Under the pieces are notes generated by a model. That model made no database searches, was not told the DNA's origin, and saw only the letters and a list, made by a program, of their open reading frames with translations. A DNA stretch of 18,666 bases. Origin: an uncultured Haloferula sp. (lineage in GTDB: Bacteria > Verrucomicrobiota > Verrucomicrobiae > Verrucomicrobiales > Akkermansiaceae). Shown piece by piece: positions 14,888-18,666 of this stretch. The stretch spans positions 1-18,666 of the forward strand of contig CAMPGU010000045.1 of the NCBI GenBank assembly GCA_946885645.1. The letters run 5' to 3'. The position numbers and the translations under genes were made by a program. Positions within the stretch are counted from its first letter, which is position 1; each line of letters starts with the position of its first letter.

Positions 14888-17113
14888 TTAGAAGACGAAG
14901 CGGGTGCTCAGCGTCACCGACCGCCCGGTGCCGGGGACGGCGTGGCCGCCGCCGATGCGGTCGAGATATTCCTTGTCGGCGAGGTTATAGACGTTGAGCT
15001 GCACGCTCAGGTTCTCGTTCACCACGTAGCCCAGCATCGCGTTGTAGAGCCAGTAGGAATCGGCCTCGCGGGTGTTGGTATTGTTGTTGAAGCGGGTGTC
15101 CACGAAATTGGTCCCCAGGCCGAATTGGAAGCCGCCGGGGATGTCATGCACGCTCCAGAGGCTGAAGGAGTTCTCCGGGGTGTTGCTCAGTTCCTTGCCG
15201 ACCTCCGCGGCGCTCCGGGATTCGAGGATCTCACTGTCCAGGTAGGTGTAGCCGCCCGTGATGTGCCAAGTATCGGTGACAGCCCCGGTGAAGCCGAGTT
15301 CGATCCCCTGCACGCGCTGCTCGCCGTCGAGCACCACGACGTCCGTCGGATCGGCCGGATCCTGGGTGCGGGCATTGGTCTTATCCGTGCGGAAGACCGC
15401 CGCGGTGAGCAGGAGCTTCTCGTCGAAGACTTCCCACTTGGTCCCCAGCTCCACCGTCTCGCTCTCTTCCGGATCGACGTTGATGCTGTTGGTGGCGGTG
15501 GCCGTGTTGCCGAGGGTCAGGCCCTCGGCGGAGGGGTTGAAGGACGTCCCGTAGGCGAGATAGACGCTGCCCGGCTCGCAGGGCTTCCAGGTGATGGCGC
15601 CACGATAGCTGAACATGTCATCGGTCCTGCCGAGGATGGTCGCGGCACCGCCGAGGGCGCGGTTCTTGTAGTCCACGTCGAAGTAGTCCCAGCGGACCCC
15701 GCCGTCGATCTGCCAGTGCTCGTTGATCTTGACCGTATCGAAGGCATACAGCGCGGCGCTGAAAGCGTCCGTGACCGCGCCCGCGCCGTTGCGGAAGATG
15801 ATCGGGAAATAGGAGTCATACGGATTCGGCGCAAAGAGATCGGTGGTCGGTGCCGAGGCCGCGTTCAGATCGGTGCGGCCGTAGTTCTTGGAGCTCTCCA
15901 GGGAGAGTTCCATGCCGGTCACGAACTTGTGCTCCAGCTTGCCGGTGTTGAACTCCAGGTTGAGGTCGGTGTAGTTCGCCAGGATGGTATCGACCTGATC
16001 GCGGGTCTTCCAGTCGGTGCGGCGGATCGTGGTGCTCGTGTTGTTCAGGAAGCGCGGCGCGGTGACGCTCAGGTCCGTGGTGGTCACGCCGTAGCGGGTG
16101 ATGTTCCGCAGCTTGGCGGTCTCGGAGAAATCATGCTGGATTTCCGCCGTGATGAGGTCGGTGGTGTTCTCCAGGTGGTCGCGCAGCACCAGCCCGTAGA
16201 AGTTGCTGGAATCCACCGGCGCGATGGTGTCGCCCCAGTTCGGGAAGGCGGTATTGGCGGCAGGCACCCAAGGGATGCCGTAGTCGGGGATGCCCTTCTG
16301 ATCGAGGTGGAAGTAGCTCAGCGTCGCGCGCGTCTCCGTGCCGAGGCCGAAGGAGATCGACGGCGCGATACCCCAGCGTTCCTCGGTGGCGATGTCGCGG
16401 CCCGGGGTGTCGGCATTGTGATACATGCCGTTCACGCGGAAGGCCGCGCCATTCAGACCTTCGATCGGTTGGTTGATATCGAAGGTACCGCGCATGTAGT
16501 CGTCGGTACCGCCGCCGAGCATGAACTCATAGCGCTTGTCGAGCGACGGGGTCTTGCTGGCGAGGTTGATGGAGCCGCCGGTGGAGCCGCGGCCCGCGTT
16601 GGTGGAGGAGGGACCCTTGGTCACCTCGACCTGTTCCAGGTTGAAGGGGTCGCGGGTGTAACCGCCGAAGTCACGCACGCCGTCGATGAAGAGATCGGTG
16701 CGGGAGCTGAAGCCGCGGATCGAGAGGTTGTCGCCCGTGGGGACGCCGCCCTCCCCTGCCTGCATGCTGATGCCGGGGACGTTGCGCAGCACGTCGCGGA
16801 GGCTGGTGGCGCCCTGCTGCTGCATCACTTCCTTCGGTACCACGTTCAGGGTCTGCGGGATGTCCCGGATCGGCTGGGTGAATTTCGGGGAGGCCAGGCG
16901 CTCCGGCTTGTAGAGCGTCTTCTCCTTGTTGGCATCGACCACCAGTTCCGCCAATTCCTCGGGCTTCTTGGTTTCCTCTTTCTTTTCCTCCTGCGCGGTG
17001 GCGGCGGGAGCGGCCAGTTGGCCGAGAGCGAGGAGCGTTCCGGTGACGGCGAGGCCGTCCGGAAGCTGGGAGGAACGGAGGCGCCGGGATGTTTGGTCAG
17101 GGTCGATTTTCAT
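14888..17113 (-). CDS. TonB-dependent siderophore receptor (Fiu-like)
   Basis: 741 residues, the normal size. An export signal (LAVTGTLLALGQLAAPAATAQ, 21-41) is followed by a charged spacer (EEKKEETKKPEEL) and a TonB-box-like ELVVDA at 56-61. The plug domain follows (IRDIPQTLNVVPKEVMQQQG, 82-101; LRNVPGISMQAGEGG, 109-123; IRGFSSRTDLFIDGVRDFG, 132-150; VEVTKGPSSTNAGRGSTGG, 162-180), then a 22-strand-type barrel ending in STRFVF with the terminal Phe needed for outer-membrane assembly. The plug is of the catecholate siderophore type. The divergent neighbour is piuC/ybiX, which accompanies fiu in E. coli and piuA in Pseudomonas. The ATG at 17113 is preferred over a GTG at 17158, which would run through the Arg-rich upstream region. 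First gene of a four-gene operon. Confidence 0.96.
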   Translation of the reverse strand: MKIDPDQTSRRLRSSQLPDGLAVTGTLLALGQLAAPAATAQEEKKEETKKPEELAELVVDANKEKTLYKPERLASPKFTQPIRDIPQTLNVVPKEVMQQQGATSLRDVLRNVPGISMQAGEGGVPTGDNLSIRGFSSRTDLFIDGVRDFGGYTRDPFNLEQVEVTKGPSSTNAGRGSTGGSINLASKTPSLDKRYEFMLGGGTDDYMRGTFDINQPIEGLNGAAFRVNGMYHNADTPGRDIATEERWGIAPSISFGLGTETRATLSYFHLDQKGIPDYGIPWVPAANTAFPNWGDTIAPVDSSNFYGLVLRDHLENTTDLITAEIQHDFSETAKLRNITRYGVTTTDLSVTAPRFLNNTSTTIRRTDWKTRDQVDTILANYTDLNLEFNTGKLEHKFVTGMELSLESSKNYGRTDLNAASAPTTDLFAPNPYDSYFPIIFRNGAGAVTDAFSAALYAFDTVKINEHWQIDGGVRWDYFDVDYKNRALGGAATILGRTDDMFSYRGAITWKPCEPGSVYLAYGTSFNPSAEGLTLGNTATATNSINVDPEESETVELGTKWEVFDEKLLLTAAVFRTDKTNARTQDPADPTDVVVLDGEQRVQGIELGFTGAVTDTWHITGGYTYLDSEILESRSAAEVGKELSNTPENSFSLWSVHDIPGGFQFGLGTNFVDTRFNNNTNTREADSYWLYNAMLGYVVNENLSVQLNVYNLADKEYLDRIGGGHAVPGTGRSVTLSTRFVF

Positions 17114-17164
17114 TGCGGATGAGAGGCTCTCGGAGTCGCACCGCCTCACGGCGCGCACGAGTTG

Positions 17165-17181
17165 TTGCGAATGCGTCTCAA
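17165..17181 (-). promoter_or_regulatory. Fur-box-like inverted repeat before the receptor gene
   Basis: TTGCGA-ATGCG-TCTCAA: the arms are inverted repeats with one mismatch. Its 15-base core agrees with TGAGAATCATTCTCA at 11 of 15 positions. It is centred about 60 bases upstream of the receptor start and would overlap the -10 region of a minus-strand promoter with TTGACT at 17198-17193. Confidence 0.55.
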
Positions 17182-17219
17182 TAGCCTGCGGAAGTCAAAG
17201 GGAAAATTCCCGCTGTCGG

Positions 17220-17260
17220 AAAAAGTCACCCGACCGCCACATTGGCTCCTCCCGGTCGGG
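17220..17260 (-). terminator. Terminator-like hairpin with T5, within the divergent region
   Basis: CCCGACCG at 17229-17236 pairs exactly with CGGTCGGG at 17253-17260, loop 16 bases. On the minus strand TTTTT follows after four bases (17224-17220). No minus-strand gene ends here, so it could stop antisense transcripts from piuC or attenuate a long receptor leader. Confidence 0.4.
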
Positions 17261-17283
17261 ATTGCGCTTGCAGGGCAGATCTA

Positions 17284-17300
17284 TTGAGATCCAGTCTCAT
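17284..17300 (+). promoter_or_regulatory. Fur-box-like inverted repeat before piuC
   Basis: TTGAGA-TCCAG-TCTCAT contains a perfect TGAGA/TCTCA inverted repeat with the same five-base spacing as the site near the receptor. Its core agrees with TGAGAATCATTCTCA at 12 of 15 positions. It is centred 30 bases upstream of the piuC start, a position suited to repression. Confidence 0.6.
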
Positions 17301-17321
17301 CTCGTCACCCTTGCTCCGCCG

Positions 17322-18014
17322 ATGATTGTTTGCATCCCCGACGTCCTGTCCCCCGACCAAACCGCGGAGCTCCGCGCCCTGCTGGAAGCCGCCGAGTGGG
17401 AGGATGGAAAGGCCACCGCCGGCCATCAGGCGGTGAAGGCGAAGGACAACCTGCAGATCCCCGCCCAGCATCCCGCGGCGCGGCAGGCGGGCGAGGCGAT
17501 CCTGCGCGCCCTGACGGCGAATCCCCTCTTCATGTCGGCGGCCCTGCCGCTGCACTTCCTGCCGCCGATGTTCAACCGCTACTCCGGCGGGCAGACCTAC
17601 GGCACCCACGTGGACGCCGCCATCCGGCAGATCCCCGGCAGCGGCCACCGCATCCGTACGGATCTCTCCTGCACCCTCTTTTTCACCGGGCCGGACGAAT
17701 ATGAAGGCGGCGAACTCATCATCGAGGACACCTACGGCTCGAAGAGCGTGAAGCTCCCCGCCGGGCACATGGTGCTCTATCCGGCGACCAGCCTGCACCG
17801 CGTGACTCCGGTGACGGCCGGCACCCGGCTGTGCTCCTTTTTCTGGGTCCAGAGCATGATCCGCTCCGACGAGCAGCGCTCGATCCTCTTCGACCTCGAC
17901 CTCGCGATCCAACGCCTCTCCGCGAGTCTGCCCGATCATCCCGCCGCCAGCCAATCCGGCGTGCAGCTCACCGGGGTGTACCACAACCTGCTGCGGCAGT
18001 GGGCGGAGATGTGA
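17322..18014 (+). CDS. piuC: Fe2+-dependent dioxygenase of the PiuC/YbiX family
   Basis: 230 residues, the family size. It is a 2-oxoglutarate/Fe(II)-type dioxygenase with the metal triad His96, Asp98 (GTHVDAAI) and His159 (TSLHRVTPV) and the cosubstrate-binding Arg169 (AGTRLCSFFWVQS). FNRYSGGQTYGTHVD is the PiuC signature region. Cytoplasmic, no signal peptide. Members are iron-regulated and lie beside catecholate siderophore receptors, as ybiX beside fiu; the substrate has not been firmly established as far as I know. The ATG at 17322 follows a Fur-like site and has no evident Shine-Dalgarno. The upstream open frame runs antisense to the receptor and is not used. Confidence 0.95.
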   Translation: MIVCIPDVLSPDQTAELRALLEAAEWEDGKATAGHQAVKAKDNLQIPAQHPAARQAGEAILRALTANPLFMSAALPLHFLPPMFNRYSGGQTYGTHVDAAIRQIPGSGHRIRTDLSCTLFFTGPDEYEGGELIIEDTYGSKSVKLPAGHMVLYPATSLHRVTPVTAGTRLCSFFWVQSMIRSDEQRSILFDLDLAIQRLSASLPDHPAASQSGVQLTGVYHNLLRQWAEM

Positions 18015-18033
18015 TCACCCGCCCCGGAAGACA

Positions 18034-18054
18034 AGCAGCGGCACCGCCGCTGCT
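18034..18054. terminator. Hairpin shared by the convergent piuC and dehydrogenase genes
   Basis: AGCAGCGGC at 18034-18042 pairs perfectly with GCCGCTGCT at 18046-18054 over a three-base loop. It lies in the 52 bases between the two stop codons. No long T-tract follows on either strand, so a bidirectional terminator is plausible but unproven. Confidence 0.5.
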
Positions 18055-18066
18055 CGGGATATTTCG

Positions 18067-18666
18067 TTACCACAGAACCGAGCGGTCCACGTCCCCGAGC
18101 GTCGGTCTCCCCGTGAGCGCCATCGCGATCTCGAGCTCGGTGCGGAGGATTTTCAAAACGTGTGCGACCCCGGTCGCTCCGGCCGCGGCCAGCCCGTGAA
18201 GCACGGGTCGCCCGATCATCACGCCGGAGGCTCCCAGCGCGAGCGCCTTGAGAATGTCCGTGCCGCGCCGGATCCCCCCGTCCACCAGCAGCGGCAGCGA
18301 GCCCTGCAGGCGCTCCGCGATCCGCGGCAGGGCCTCGATGGCGGCGGGCACGGTGTCCAAGGTGCGGCCACCGTGATTCGACACCACGATCCCGGAAATG
18401 CCCTCGTCCCGGGCGATCCCCGCGTCCTCCGGATCGAGCACGCCTTTCAGGAGAATCGGCAGTCCGGTGAGCGAGCGCAGCCACTCCAGGTCCTTCCACA
18501 CCGGCACGGTCGCCAGCAGTTCGCTGCCGAAGACGCGATCGGCCGGGGGCACCGTGCGCATGCCGCGCAGGTTCACGCTTTCGATCCCCGGCGGCACGCG
18601 GAACATCGCGCGCTGTTCGCGGTTCCGGAGGCCGGTCAAAGGGGCATCGGCGGTGACCACCAGCGC
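18067..18666 (-). CDS. FMN-dependent alpha-hydroxy-acid dehydrogenase/oxidase, 3' part
   Basis: The frame is open to the right window edge; 199 C-terminal residues are visible of the usual 350-400, so the true start lies outside. The FMN-binding TIM-barrel part is clear: LLKGVLDPEDA with the FMN-contacting Lys, IVVSNHGGRTLD with the catalytic His and substrate-binding Arg, LLVDGGIRRGTDILKALALGA and MIGRPVLHGLA for phosphate binding. Family members oxidise L-lactate, glycolate or similar 2-hydroxy acids; the exact substrate cannot be told from this part. It ends with TAA, convergent with piuC, and has no visible link to iron uptake. Confidence 0.93.
   Translation of the reverse strand, partial: ALVVTADAPLTGLRNREQRAMFRVPPGIESVNLRGMRTVPPADRVFGSELLATVPVWKDLEWLRSLTGLPILLKGVLDPEDAGIARDEGISGIVVSNHGGRTLDTVPAAIEALPRIAERLQGSLPLLVDGGIRRGTDILKALALGASGVMIGRPVLHGLAAAGATGVAHVLKILRTELEIAMALTGRPTLGDVDRSVLW

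Noticed and set aside
7379..17113. Functional link between ribF and the proposed flavin-based iron reductase
   Set aside because: RibF makes the FAD an ApbE enzyme would use, but it is a housekeeping gene several genes away, so proximity is probably chance.
14942..17122. 726-codon open frame on the plus strand
   Set aside because: Antisense shadow of the TonB receptor gene; rich in Gly, Val, Ala and Glu with no domain.

Overview
The window is about 18.7 kb of GC-rich DNA (third codon positions almost always G or C), densely coded and with few strong Shine-Dalgarno sites. Gene content points to a member of the Verrucomicrobiota, probably a Luteolibacter/Haloferula-like verrucomicrobial lineage. 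The reasons are a secretin of the Akkermansia Amuc_1098 type, a large secreted discoidin/lectin protein with the 'SSTDL.VWTPL ... FFRVE' type of C-terminus, and a YdjY protein paired with a squalene-cyclase-repeat protein. This is an inference from gene families, not from a phylogenetic marker. I see no rRNA, tRNA, insertion sequence or CRISPR array.

Layout. (1) 1-3219, plus strand: the 3' end of a TPR-like protein gene, a secreted YdjY-domain protein, a secreted prenyltransferase/squalene-cyclase-repeat protein joined to it by a 4-base overlap, and a small SAM methyltransferase. (2) 3256-8380, minus strand: ribF (FAD synthetase/riboflavin kinase), an Amuc_1098-type secretin, and a single-pass membrane protein with an AsmA-like periplasmic part. 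(3) 8446-9780, plus strand: a cytoplasmic TPR protein, divergent from ribF. (4) 9892-12393, minus strand: an 833-residue secreted protein with two discoidin-like domains, Ig-like linkers and an L-type-lectin-like domain, ending in a rho-independent terminator. (5) 12691-17113, minus strand: an iron-uptake operon (TonB-dependent siderophore receptor, PepSY membrane protein, DUF2271 periplasmic protein, DUF4198 periplasmic protein) closed by a very strong terminator. (6) 17322-18014, plus strand: piuC/ybiX, divergent from the receptor. (7) 18067-end, minus strand: the 3' part of an FMN-dependent alpha-hydroxy-acid dehydrogenase/oxidase.

The most coherent system is regions 5 and 6. A Fiu-like receptor would import a ferric siderophore. 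The three-helix, His-containing PepSY protein resembles the inner-membrane reductases of the FoxB/FpvG type. The DUF2271 protein carries a DGVSGPT motif that matches the consensus for covalent FMN attachment by ApbE-type transferases, so it is a candidate periplasmic flavin electron carrier that helps release iron. Two Fur-box-like inverted repeats lie in the 208-base region between receptor and piuC, one close to each gene, as expected for iron-repressed divergent transcription. No ApbE flavin transferase is in the window, so the flavin part remains a prediction.
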